Assembly: GCA_001786395.1 (NCBI GenBank)
Contig: MFWN01000041.1
Span: 1-14,623, forward strand
Source of the DNA: Candidatus Pacearchaeota archaeon RBG_13_36_9
Lineage (GTDB): Archaea > Nanobdellota > Nanobdellia > Pacearchaeales > GW2011-AR1
Reading direction: 5' to 3'
DNA length: 14,623 bases
The notes beneath the pieces are model-generated. The model saw nothing but the letters and a program-made list of their open reading frames with translations. It was not told the DNA's origin and made no database searches. Positions 1 to 5,940 of this stretch are shown one piece after another. Each line of letters opens with the position of its first letter. The stretch's first letter is position 1. A program made the translations under genes and the position numbers.

Positions 1-117
1 TATTACCCCTCAGACCTTTCTTTCTTAATTCTCATTGTCTTCATAATCCTGCTGGCTGCAGGCTTCCTGCCTGTCTTTTTCAAGGATAATTTCACATATT
101 TCTTAACATTTAAATAA
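1..117 (+). pseudogene. TM1: C-terminal part of a small repeated membrane protein
   Basis: This is the first of eight copies in the window of one small hydrophobic protein; its 5' end lies outside the window. Frame 1 reads a first membrane segment (LSFLILIVFIILL), the family signature GFLPVFFKDNFTY, then FLTFK and a stop. Intact copies continue after FTY with a second membrane helix (FFIIAAIITTY), so the reading frame here breaks just after the signature. The replacement sequence, TTTAAATAA, also serves as TATA box for the next gene. I see a truncated copy joined to another gene's promoter. The family's function is unknown to me. Confidence 0.6.
109..116 (+). promoter_or_regulatory. TATA box for the gene at 139
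   Basis: TTTAAATA lies 23-30 nt before the ATG at 139, as expected for an archaeal TATA box driving a leaderless transcript. It overlaps the last codons of the TM1 remnant, so gene and remnant share sequence at their junction. Confidence 0.5.
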
Positions 118-138
118 TCCTAAAGTTTTAGGGAAACA

Positions 139-673
139 ATGGAACTGGAGGATTATAATAGCTTTTATCATGTGGATATTTCTACACAAATAAATAATAA
201 ATGGAAAAATGACAGTGTTCTTGGAATATTAAAAGACCAGAAGAGATGCTCGATAATGATAAAAGGAAGGGATAAGCGGGCATTAAAAAGAGAGGTTTAT
301 TTTTAAGGGCTCTAGCTTATTTAATAGGATACACAATCAAAAAGTGATATGCATAATCTATTCCTACCTATTTTACAAACTTCTATGTGAGATTAGAGAA
401 GCAAACCCTATTATGCTGTGCAGAGATGTGAGGCCGGAAAAGTTTATTATTAATTATTTTCAGAAAATTTCATCCTATCTTAATAACCGGGAATTTTTAA
501 ATAAAAAGATAGTATTTAGGAAGAAGATTGAATTTAAAACAAAAGAGAAACTTCCAAAGTCTCTGGCAGGAAAATATGTAAGGAAAGTTTATCAGGGAAA
601 GATAAAGGCAGATAAAACCCTTGACAAGGGAGAAATAGCGGAATTAACAGAAATAATCAGCAAATTATTATAA
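139..673 (+). pseudogene. Frameshifted paralogue of the RNase H-like protein at 8808
   Basis: Two open frames make one gene. The first (139-306, 55 codons) starts MELEDYNSFYHVDIST. The second is open from about 287 to 673 and contains CIIYSYLFYKLL, LCRDV and LPKSLAGKYVRK. A single-base shift in the T5 run at 300-304 would join them as REVYF-KGSSLF. The joined product (about 177 aa) aligns with the intact 161-aa protein at 8808: VDIS with IDVS, CIIYSYLF with CIIVYYLF, LCRDV with ICRDF, and LPKSLAGKYV with LPKESNADKYA. The aspartate of NADKY is a glycine here, so an acidic position that may be catalytic is lost. I read this as a decayed copy; programmed frameshifting or a sequencing error is possible. 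The RNase H-like assignment is an inference from the spacing of acidic residues. A candidate ncRNA follows convergently at 682-760. Confidence 0.55.
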
Positions 674-681
674 ACCTAAAG

Positions 682-760
682 TAAGGATCGGGGCAAGAAA
701 GCCCCCAACGCTCTGCAAGGTCCTATCGCTTTCGCTCGGACCAGATCAGGAGTATCCTTA
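682..760 (-). ncRNA. Candidate structured small RNA E1
   Basis: This 79-nt element is about 54% G+C in an AT-rich region. Read on the minus strand, its ends pair (TAAGGAT at the 5' end with ATCCTTA at the 3' end, 7 bp). Inside are a hairpin GGTCC/GGACC capped by a GC-GAAA-GC tetraloop with possible G.A pairs, flanked by TCTG/CAGA, and a hairpin GGGGC-TTTCTT-GCCCC. A BRE/TATA promoter for the minus strand (779-798) is centred about 24 nt before the predicted 5' end. No good ORF covers it. A T-arm-like hairpin directly before the closing stem looks tRNA-like, but there is no D-arm or T-loop consensus. It begins 9 bp after the stop at 673, convergent to that gene, as E2 does at 9292-9378. Confidence 0.5.
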
Positions 761-778
761 TATTATCCAATAACCTAA

Positions 779-798
779 CCTATTTATATTTTTCGGTT
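779..798 (-). promoter_or_regulatory. Minus-strand BRE/TATA promoter of E1
   Basis: On the minus strand this reads AACCGAAAAATATAAATAGG: a BRE-like CCGAAAAA followed by TATAAATA. The identical 20 bp recur at 9396-9415 upstream of the second structured RNA. There are 18 nt between this block and the E1 closing stem, and 17 nt at E2. Confidence 0.6.
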
Positions 799-849
799 TG
801 TTTTTGGCAATGTTTTATCCCGAAATAAGTTCCTCTCGATAAAAACAAA

Positions 850-1332
850 TTATTTAGCTTTCTCTTTTATTATTTCACTTAACTCTTCTAAGGATATCGG
901 CGCATAGCCTGTTTTTTCTACACTGACATTTATTCCATTAAAGCTTTCTTTTTCGTGAATATGACCATGAACATTAATAAAACCCTTTGGAATATCTTCT
1001 TTTAAAAGAGGGGAATGACTAAAGATTATCTTGCCAATTTCCAAGGCTCCTTTTATTAAAATGAATCCGGCTTCTCGCGTGGATTTGTGATCGTGATTGC
1101 CTTTTAACAAAATGATGGTTCCATTCAGTTGATTCTTAATGCCAATAATTTCCTCTTTGCTCCCTAATCCAAAGTCTCCCAGATGAATAACCAAATCATC
1201 TTTTCCAACCTTTTTATCCCACCTTTTTATAATCTCATTATCCATCTCTTCTGCTGTCTTAAATGGGCGCCCAGTATATCCAATTATATTCCCATGGCTA
1301 AAATGTGTGTCAGAGGTTATGAAAATCTTCAT
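850..1332 (-). CDS. Calcineurin-like metallophosphoesterase
   Basis: This 160-aa protein carries the full set of metallophosphoesterase motifs: TSDTHFSH (D8, H10), LGDFG (D53), KGNHDHK (N79, H80, D81), FSHSP (H106) and VHGHIH (H124, H126). These bind two metal ions and hydrolyse a phosphoester. The length and motif spacing fit the small predicted phosphoesterases (COG4186-like), whose substrate is generally unknown. Its start lies inside the 3' end of the 356-aa gene (23-bp overlap, same strand), so the two are almost certainly co-transcribed and translationally coupled. No signal peptide is seen, so it should act in the cytoplasm. Confidence 0.9.
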   Translation of the reverse strand: MKIFITSDTHFSHGNIIGYTGRPFKTAEEMDNEIIKRWDKKVGKDDLVIHLGDFGLGSKEEIIGIKNQLNGTIILLKGNHDHKSTREAGFILIKGALEIGKIIFSHSPLLKEDIPKGFINVHGHIHEKESFNGINVSVEKTGYAPISLEELSEIIKEKAK

Positions 1333-2380
1333 TTTTTACTTGACTTGAGTTTAGTTTTACTATTTTTATCCCGTCCCACGCTATATGCTTAAAATATCTT
1401 CTTTTATCCTCCTTTGATGGAGAATAAGTGAATCTAAGCTTATCGTAATCATTGACTGTGAAGTAGGTTTCTCCAGTTAAATAATCCAAAATTTCATTTA
1501 ATTGCTCTGCCCTAAAAGGTACTTTGTTCTTAATTAAAGATTTTAGCATCTGGATGAATACAGGAGCATAAGAGTAATTTGTTACCCTCAAGCTATAGAA
1601 GGGCTCTCCTTCATAGGGCGGATAAAGGTGTATTCCATGCTCATGCCAGCTAAAAACTATTTCAAACGGATGCCCTCCAGGAAGATGATGTTTCTGCCAG
1701 TAAGAAAACTCTTCCCTACTGCTACTATCTTTTATTTCCAGCATACCCGAATGCCTTCCGTCAGCCCATTTCTTATACATCTCTAAAGGAGACATTTTCC
1801 TGGCTTTTTTAAATGAAGACTTATAACAAATTGCAGCAGTATTTAGATAGTCATTGAGGGAGATTTTTTCAGTTTCCAAATTTTTTTCCAGGTGTTTTCT
1901 ATAGGATTCAAGAATTCTTGCTTTTTCTTTTGCAGGCATTAGCTTTTCAAGAACATACTTTCCTTTTATTTTGCCGGTTCTAAAGTCGTAGGGAATTGTT
2001 TTTTTAATGAAATCTTCTTGAGCATAAAATGCCATAAATCTCTCTGTATCTCTAAACATTTCCAGGTACTCTTTTTCTATTGCCTGTTTTCCGCGGCTTA
2101 TTTTTAAGTTTCCAAGAAATAAAAAATTAGCATAAAAATTTCCCCTGTATTTTAAAATTGAAAGGGGAATGCTAATTATTTTTCCTGACCTTCTTAACGG
2201 CAGGTAAAAGTCTTCCCATTGGGTATCAAATCGTGTCTTTAAGCTTGGATGCGCCTTTTCTGTAATTTCTTTAACTAGGCGGTACAATTCTGTATTCTTC
2301 AGCTCTTTTTCATTGAGGCTGTTGCCATGAAAAAAGTATTCTGCTTCATTTAGCGAAAATTTTGGCTTAAACATCTCCAA
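1310..2380 (-). CDS. Conserved protein of unknown function, GRH/GHPFE motif family
   Basis: The product is 356 aa with no membrane segment. The centre holds WADGRHSGML (about 206-215), an S-rich EEF-YW segment, GGHPFEIV (about 235-242) and HGIHLYPP. This resembles uncharacterised bacterial proteins I recall with a GRDDG..HPWE..HI.LYV pattern, but I cannot name the family with certainty. It overlaps the downstream phosphoesterase gene by 23 bp and shares its transcript. A second ATG lies two codons in and would also suit a short leader. A minus-strand TATA (TTTATATA near 2424-2434) would put the transcript start close to 2405. The pairing suggests that the phosphoesterase acts on something made or bound by this protein; that is inference. 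Confidence 0.75.
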   Translation of the reverse strand: MEMFKPKFSLNEAEYFFHGNSLNEKELKNTELYRLVKEITEKAHPSLKTRFDTQWEDFYLPLRRSGKIISIPLSILKYRGNFYANFLFLGNLKISRGKQAIEKEYLEMFRDTERFMAFYAQEDFIKKTIPYDFRTGKIKGKYVLEKLMPAKEKARILESYRKHLEKNLETEKISLNDYLNTAAICYKSSFKKARKMSPLEMYKKWADGRHSGMLEIKDSSSREEFSYWQKHHLPGGHPFEIVFSWHEHGIHLYPPYEGEPFYSLRVTNYSYAPVFIQMLKSLIKNKVPFRAEQLNEILDYLTGETYFTVNDYDKLRFTYSPSKEDKRRYFKHIAWDGIKIVKLNSSQVKNEDFHNL

Positions 2381-2396
2381 TTTTAATAACCTTTAT

Positions 2397-2465
2397 AAGT
2401 ATAACTTAGATAGGTAAGAAGAGTATATAAATATTTCCATACTAAAGTATAACCTTCTTAGGTAA
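2397..2465. promoter_or_regulatory. Divergent promoter region with two 21-bp direct repeats
   Basis: AAGTATAAC-n-T-n3-TAGGTAA occurs at 2397-2417 and again at 2445-2465 (17 of 21 positions identical, period 48). The repeats flank the AT-rich core between the minus-strand operon (start 2380) and the zinc-ribbon gene (start 2497). The rightward TATA (TTTATAA near 2468-2474) sits about 25 nt before the ATG at 2497. Such placement suggests an operator controlling both directions. Confidence 0.4.
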
Positions 2466-2496
2466 TGTTTATAAGGAAGGAAGTTCTATTTTAAGC

Positions 2497-2643
2497 ATGG
2501 GGGAAGTAATAATCCAGCTTAAAGGGTATAAATGCGAAAGATGCTCGCATAAATGGATACCAAGAAGAGAAGAAAAGCCAATAATCTGCCCAAAATGCAA
2601 AACTCCTTATTGGGATACGAAGAGAAAGACAAGAAAGGTTTAA
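2497..2643 (+). CDS. Small zinc-ribbon protein
   Basis: This 48-aa protein has two CxxC knuckles (C13/C16 and C31/C34) in the pattern YKCERC-SHKWIPR...ICPKCKTPYW, followed by a basic tail. It should bind one zinc ion. Proteins of this type are common in archaea and bacteria, often near toxin-antitoxin genes, with no firm role known. The TATA near 2468 supports the ATG at 2497. Its last codons overlap the TATA box of the HTH-MNT gene that starts 44 bp later on the same strand, so it may belong to that module. Confidence 0.75.
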   Translation: MGEVIIQLKGYKCERCSHKWIPRREEKPIICPKCKTPYWDTKRKTRKV

Positions 2644-2679
2644 ATAGGTACTATTAGTTCATATATAGGAACTAATAGT
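2639..2679 (+). promoter_or_regulatory. TATA box and perfect palindromic operator of MNT/HEPN pair 1
   Basis: TTTAAATA (2639-2646) is followed by a perfect 11-bp inverted repeat, ACTATTAGTTC (2650-2660) and GAACTAATAGT (2669-2679), around an 8-nt spacer. It lies where the transcript should begin, just before the ATG at 2687. The gene starts with a winged HTH, so autorepression is the simplest reading. Pair 2 has the same arrangement at 5276-5315 with a related palindrome. Confidence 0.65.
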
Positions 2680-2686
2680 TCGTAAA

Positions 2687-3277
2687 ATGGCGTTATTAAC
2701 AGGCAAAGAAAGCGAAGCGATGCTGAAATTATTTAAGGATTTTAACAGTGATTATAATGCAAATTCGCTATCCAAAGAAATTAAAGTTACTCCAAGGGGA
2801 GCATTAAAAATACTTAAAAATCTTGAAGCTGATAATCTTGTAAGAGGAAGGAAGTTGGGGAGGGCTGTTTTCTACAAGCTGAATCTTGATGATTCTTATG
2901 TGTGCAAAATAATAGAGACTCTTCTGATAGCAGAGGCTAGAAAAAAAGCAGGCAGATGGCTGGAGGAATTTAAAGGTGTTTTTAAGGATGCTGAAATAAT
3001 AATTATTTTTGGCTCTATTATAAGAAACCCCAAGGAAGCGAATGATATAGATGTTTTATTTGTGCTTAAGGAAAATAAATACAGAAATATAGCTGATTTT
3101 ATAAGAGAGAAAAATAAAATAATGTTCAAAAAGATTCATAGCATCCCGCAGACGATGAAAGATTTAAATGAAAGCCTAAAGAACAATAAGGCCATCCAGG
3201 ATGCAGTGAGAACCGGCTATGTTCTGCACGGCCAGGATGAGCTGATAGAGGTGATGAAAAATGTCTCAGCCTTCTAA
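2687..3277 (+). CDS. Winged-HTH fused to a minimal nucleotidyltransferase (MNT), pair 1
   Basis: The 196-aa protein has an N-terminal winged HTH (about 8-70) and a C-terminal nucleotidyltransferase core (about 100-185). The core shows FGS (G109-S110) followed by D120-I121-D122, the metal-binding GS..DxD pattern of MNT proteins. MNT partners of HEPN toxins act as antitoxins; in the characterised MntA-HepT pair they adenylylate the toxin. The fused DNA-binding domain would let this copy also repress its own promoter through the palindrome at 2650-2679. Its stop overlaps the HEPN start by 17 bp. It is a paralogue of the protein at 5344. Confidence 0.85.
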   Translation: MALLTGKESEAMLKLFKDFNSDYNANSLSKEIKVTPRGALKILKNLEADNLVRGRKLGRAVFYKLNLDDSYVCKIIETLLIAEARKKAGRWLEEFKGVFKDAEIIIIFGSIIRNPKEANDIDVLFVLKENKYRNIADFIREKNKIMFKKIHSIPQTMKDLNESLKNNKAIQDAVRTGYVLHGQDELIEVMKNVSAF

Positions 3278-3800
3278 ACAGGTTGACTGGTGCTTAAAGA
3301 AAGCAGAAAGAGAGATTGAAGAAGGCAGAAGGATAGGCCAGAGAAATCCCAAACACAGAGGGCTTATCAAAAAACATCCTGACCAAAAAGAAGCAGCTGA
3401 TTTCATTGAAAAAGCAGCTGAGAATCTGAATTTTGCCATTTCTCTTGACAGCTCTAAGCACGGGGATACTGCTATAAGCTCTTTGTTTTACTGTATGTAC
3501 CATTGTTTTCTGGCTATAGCAAGCAAATTTGGCTATGAGTCAAGAAACCAAACCTGCACCATCGCCTTAATGGCTTATTTGAAAGAAGAAGGAAAAATAG
3601 ACTTAGACAACAGGTTTATTGAGATGTTCAAATATAAAGAGGATCAGGAAGGCAAAGAAGCATACAGCTTAATTGAAATGAGGGAAGAATATACCTACGG
3701 CTCAAAAACTGCAGTGGGAAAGCATATAATAAATGAGCTTGTTAAAGACTGCCAGAGGCTTATTGAAGATACTAAGAACATAGTTCACTTTAATGCTTGA
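3261..3800 (+). CDS. HEPN-domain protein, pair 1 (toxin candidate)
   Basis: This 179-aa, all-helical protein follows the HTH-MNT gene with a 17-bp overlap, the usual arrangement of HEPN/MNT toxin-antitoxin operons. HEPN features are the FYCMYHCF helix (about 76-83) and the segment SKFGYESRNQTCT (88-100). Where active HEPN ribonucleases carry R-x4-6-H, this protein has R95-N-Q-T-C99 without a histidine at that place. The same form (RSQRC) occurs in its paralogue at 5937. REEYTYG (141-147) is also conserved between the two. The likely role is an RNase-type toxin or a variant with altered or lost catalysis. The C-terminal INELVKDCQRLIED helix fits the HEPN bundle. Confidence 0.8.
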   Translation: MSQPSKQVDWCLKKAEREIEEGRRIGQRNPKHRGLIKKHPDQKEAADFIEKAAENLNFAISLDSSKHGDTAISSLFYCMYHCFLAIASKFGYESRNQTCTIALMAYLKEEGKIDLDNRFIEMFKYKEDQEGKEAYSLIEMREEYTYGSKTAVGKHIINELVKDCQRLIEDTKNIVHFNA

Positions 3801-3812
3801 AAAAGCAGCTTG

Positions 3813-3872
3813 GTTTTAAGCTTTCAGCATTAAAACACTAACTTATTCTGGAATATAGAAATATTTTAATAT
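3813..3872 (+). repeat. Leader block A of TM2 (hairpin plus promoter)
   Basis: GTTTTAA (3813-3819) pairs with TTAAAAC (3830-3836) around a 10-nt loop. It is followed by a block with TCTGGAATATAGAAATAT and TTTTAATAT, which looks like BRE plus TATA. The same block occurs at 6508-6568 and 10956-11015, and in part at 8643-8672. The stem is kept while loop bases vary. It could end the upstream HEPN transcript and start the TM transcript. Confidence 0.55.
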
Positions 3873-3929
3873 GGGGGTTGGGTGGGCAAAGAGGGGTATA
3901 GGGGAGAGCAAGGGTGGGGGGAGGGGACA
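3873..3929 (+). repeat. G-rich leader tract of TM2
   Basis: At least seven runs of three or more G, separated by short spacers, lie between block A and the TM2 reading frame. The strand bias is complete (G on +). By pattern it can form G-quadruplexes in DNA or in the leader RNA. Equivalent tracts precede TM4, TM5, TM7 and TM8. Confidence 0.6.
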
Positions 3930-4208
3930 ACAAAAAAGAAAACACCAAACACACTTAAAAGCCTGGATTATAAGAGCATCTTTTATTATTTGTCAGGCCT
4001 CTCGTTCTTAATCCTAATTATCTTCATGCTCCTCTGGCTTACAGGCTTCCTGCCAATCTTCTTCAAGGATAATTTCACTTACATCTTTTTCATTATTACA
4101 GCCATCATCACAACATATTTCACACTTGCAATAAAGAAAATTCCAGAGCAAGGAGAAGAAAGAGATAAAAGGCAAACAGAAAGGTTTATAAGAATAGTGC
4201 TCTTGTGA
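3882..4208 (+). CDS. TM2: small two-helix membrane protein, normal start lost
   Basis: From about 3963 this reads the family core LDYKSIFYYLSGLSFLI, LTGFLPIFFKDNFTY and FFIITAIITTYFTL, giving two membrane helices, then IKKIPEQ and a divergent charged tail ending FIRIVLL. Other copies begin ATG AAA CAA GCA CTA; here the aligned codons at 3942 are ACA CCA AAC ACA CTT, so the start codon is gone. The frame can only begin at the GTG at 3882, which would add a Gly/Lys-rich leader peptide read from the G-rich tract. This copy is therefore probably not translated normally. The neighbours are HEPN 1 upstream and NYN downstream. Confidence 0.5.
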   Translation: MGKEGYRGEQGWGEGTTKKKTPNTLKSLDYKSIFYYLSGLSFLILIIFMLLWLTGFLPIFFKDNFTYIFFIITAIITTYFTLAIKKIPEQGEERDKRQTERFIRIVLL

Positions 4209-4222
4209 TAGTTAATTAACAC

Positions 4223-4248
4223 CATGGGGATAGGAAACTAACCCCATG
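4223..4248 (+). promoter_or_regulatory. Hairpin enclosing the first NYN start codon
   Basis: CATGGGG (4223-4229) and CCCCATG (4242-4248) form a perfect 7-bp inverted repeat that contains the ATG at 4246. In RNA this would hide that start codon, in which case the ATG at 4258 could be used instead. It could equally be an operator. Confidence 0.35.
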
Positions 4249-4797
4249 TTTTCAAAAATGGTTTCTAGAAAAAGAGCAGCAATTTACATTGACGGAAGTA
4301 ATTTTTATTTTTCTGTCAAAAAAACTTTTAATTGCAAGGTTGATATTGACAAATTCTGCAAAAAATTAGCCGGGAAAAATCAGGTTGTTAAAATTAATTA
4401 TTATATCTCCCCTGTTGGAGAGGCTAATCCTAAAATGTATGTTGAGCAACAGCGTTTTTTTGAAAAGCTCAAAAAAATAGATAAGCTGAAAATTGTCCTT
4501 GGAAGGTTAGAGAAACATAAAAAAGAAGGAAAGGAATTCTATGTTGAGAAAGCAACAGATATAAACCTTGCGCAGGATTTGATTTTTGACGCCATGGATG
4601 GCATTTATGATGCTGCATTCCTTATATCTAATGATGGGGATTTTTCAGGGGTTGTATCTTCAGTGATAAAAAGGTTCAGTAAGGAGATAATTTATGCTGC
4701 TATAGGAAACAGAAAGTCTATTTCGTATCATCTGAAAAAGGTTGCTTCTTCAACTCTCTGGATAACCCAAGAATTTATTAAAGAAACTATAATTTAA
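4246..4797 (+). CDS. NYN-domain (PIN-like) ribonuclease
   Basis: The 183-aa protein is a single NYN/LabA-type domain (DUF88 group). Motifs are AIYIDGSNFYF (D16, N19) in strand 1, EKATDINLAQDL (D105, D111) and ISNDGDF (D130, D132). Together these form the acidic metal-binding pocket of PIN-like RNases. The protein probably cleaves RNA; the substrate is not visible from sequence. It starts at the ATG at 4246 or, more likely if the hairpin there matters, at the ATG at 4258 (MVSRKRAA). It stands alone between TM2 and TM3 with no antitoxin-like partner. Confidence 0.85.
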   Translation: MFSKMVSRKRAAIYIDGSNFYFSVKKTFNCKVDIDKFCKKLAGKNQVVKINYYISPVGEANPKMYVEQQRFFEKLKKIDKLKIVLGRLEKHKKEGKEFYVEKATDINLAQDLIFDAMDGIYDAAFLISNDGDFSGVVSSVIKRFSKEIIYAAIGNRKSISYHLKKVASSTLWITQEFIKETII

Positions 4798-4821
4798 TTA
4801 TATCTCCATATCGCATAAATA

Positions 4822-4829
4822 TTTATAAA
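4822..4829 (+). promoter_or_regulatory. TATA box of TM3
   Basis: TTTATAAA lies 23-30 nt before the ATG at 4852, giving a leaderless transcript. No G-rich leader is present, in contrast to TM2, 4, 5, 7 and 8. Confidence 0.5.
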
Positions 4830-4851
4830 ATTGTTTCTTAATAAAGAGATA

Positions 4852-5190
4852 ATGAAAAACAAACTCGATTTCGAACGAATCTTTTATTACCTCGCAGGTC
4901 TCTCTTTCTTAATCTTAATTATCTTCATAATCCTCTGGACAACAGGCTTCCTTCCAATTTTCTTCAAAGATAATTTTACTTACTTCTTTTTTATTATTGC
5001 AGCCATCATCACAACATATTCGGCATTAAAAATCAAGAGCATTCCAGAACATGACAGGGATAAAAGCAGTATTGTCTATCTGAGCAAGTACTTTTTCTTA
5101 TTAACTTTGATAGTTATAGCTATAAATCAATTTCTAAAGCGAGCGATAATAACCGCTTGGATGCCAGAAATAACTTTAGTAAGAATATAA
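4852..5190 (+). CDS. TM3: intact small membrane protein with three predicted helices
   Basis: This 112-aa protein is the most complete copy of the repeated family. Predicted helices are about 12-34 (FYYLAGLSFLILIIFIILW), 42-62 and 77-95 (FFLLTLIVIAINQFL). The signature between the first two is TTGFLPIFFKDNFTY. The start is ATG-AAA-AAC (MKNKLDFER) as in TM6; an upstream in-frame TTG at 4831 is unlikely because the TATA box at 4822 would put it before the transcript start. Its C-terminal part with the third helix recurs in TM8. The function is unknown. The position between NYN and MNT/HEPN pair 2 follows the alternating pattern of the window. Confidence 0.7.
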   Translation: MKNKLDFERIFYYLAGLSFLILIIFIILWTTGFLPIFFKDNFTYFFFIIAAIITTYSALKIKSIPEHDRDKSSIVYLSKYFFLLTLIVIAINQFLKRAIITAWMPEITLVRI

Positions 5191-5200
5191 TTCAATAACT

Positions 5201-5224
5201 TTTCCTTAAATTAAGGAAATTTTT
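5201..5224 (+). terminator. Palindrome plus T-run after TM3
   Basis: TTTCCTTAA-A-TTAAGGAAA is a 19-nt perfect palindrome followed by TTTTT and further T-rich sequence, 11 nt after the TM3 stop. It fits a hairpin/U-tract terminator, though an operator is possible. Confidence 0.45.
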
Positions 5225-5275
5225 ATCTATTTTTTTCCTTATATAATGGAAAAGTTTTAAACCTTAACAGAAATG

Positions 5276-5315
5276 TTTAAATAGGCTATTAACTATAAAG
5301 TTAATAGTTATTAAC
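5276..5315 (+). promoter_or_regulatory. TATA box and palindromic operator of MNT/HEPN pair 2
   Basis: TTTAAATA (5276-5283) is followed by CTATTAAC-TATAAA-GTTAATAG (5286-5307), a perfect 8-bp inverted repeat. A third half-site, TATTAAC (5309-5315), makes a second overlapping palindrome. The arrangement matches pair 1 (2639-2679): TATA, GG, then a palindrome opening with CTATTA. Confidence 0.6.
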
Positions 5316-5343
5316 TAACCAATTAATACTGCTAAATTGAAAT

Positions 5344-5940
5344 ATGGTAATCAAAAAATCCTATGAAGCACTGAAAATTTTATTAAAGGACATCAGCAAG
5401 AAGCACACTGTAACTTCTTTGTCAAAGGAAAGGGGAATAAGCAGGGTCGGCTCATGGAAACTGCTGAAAGAGCTGGAAAAAGAAAGCCTTATTACACTGG
5501 CTCCGGTTGGCCCTGAAAAGACAAGTGTTCAGGAAGCAAGGCTTAATTGGGACAATCCTGTATTGGAAAAGACTCTGGCTCTTATGCTTGCAGAAGATGC
5601 TTTAAAGCAAAACAAATGGATATATAATTTTAAGGAGCTTGAGAATAATGTTGATTTTTTAATACTATATGGCAGCATACTTCATTCTCCAAAAGAGGCT
5701 GATGATATCGATATTTTAAATTTGATTTCAAATGAAAAGAATTTTATAAAAGTAGGAAAAATAATAGACAGCATACAGGCAACACAAAGCAAGAAAATAC
5801 ATGCTATAAACTTAACAGAAAAAGAATTAAAGCACGAGCTTAAAAACAAGAATAGAGCGTATGCTGAGGCTTTAAAAAAAGGCGTAATCTTATTTGGGCA
5901 GGAAAATTTCATAAAATTTATCAAGGAGATTTCGATATGA
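5344..5940 (+). CDS. Winged-HTH fused to a minimal nucleotidyltransferase (MNT), pair 2
   Basis: This 198-aa paralogue of the protein at 2687 has an N-terminal winged HTH (about 5-68, with SLSKERGISRVGSWKLLKEL) and an MNT core with YGS (G110-S111) and D121-I122-D123. The family role is antitoxin-type nucleotidyltransferase for a HEPN partner, here with a built-in DNA-binding domain. The operator palindrome lies 37-58 bp upstream of the ATG (third half-site ending 29 bp upstream). It shares an ATGA overlap (4 bp) with the HEPN gene, indicating tight coupling. Confidence 0.85.
   Translation: MVIKKSYEALKILLKDISKKHTVTSLSKERGISRVGSWKLLKELEKESLITLAPVGPEKTSVQEARLNWDNPVLEKTLALMLAEDALKQNKWIYNFKELENNVDFLILYGSILHSPKEADDIDILNLISNEKNFIKVGKIIDSIQATQSKKIHAINLTEKELKHELKNKNRAYAEALKKGVILFGQENFIKFIKEISI

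Noticed and set aside
682..760. H/ACA or box C/D guide RNA
   Set aside because: A G.A-rich apical stem is suggestive, but no 3' ACA, C box or D box is found in the right place.
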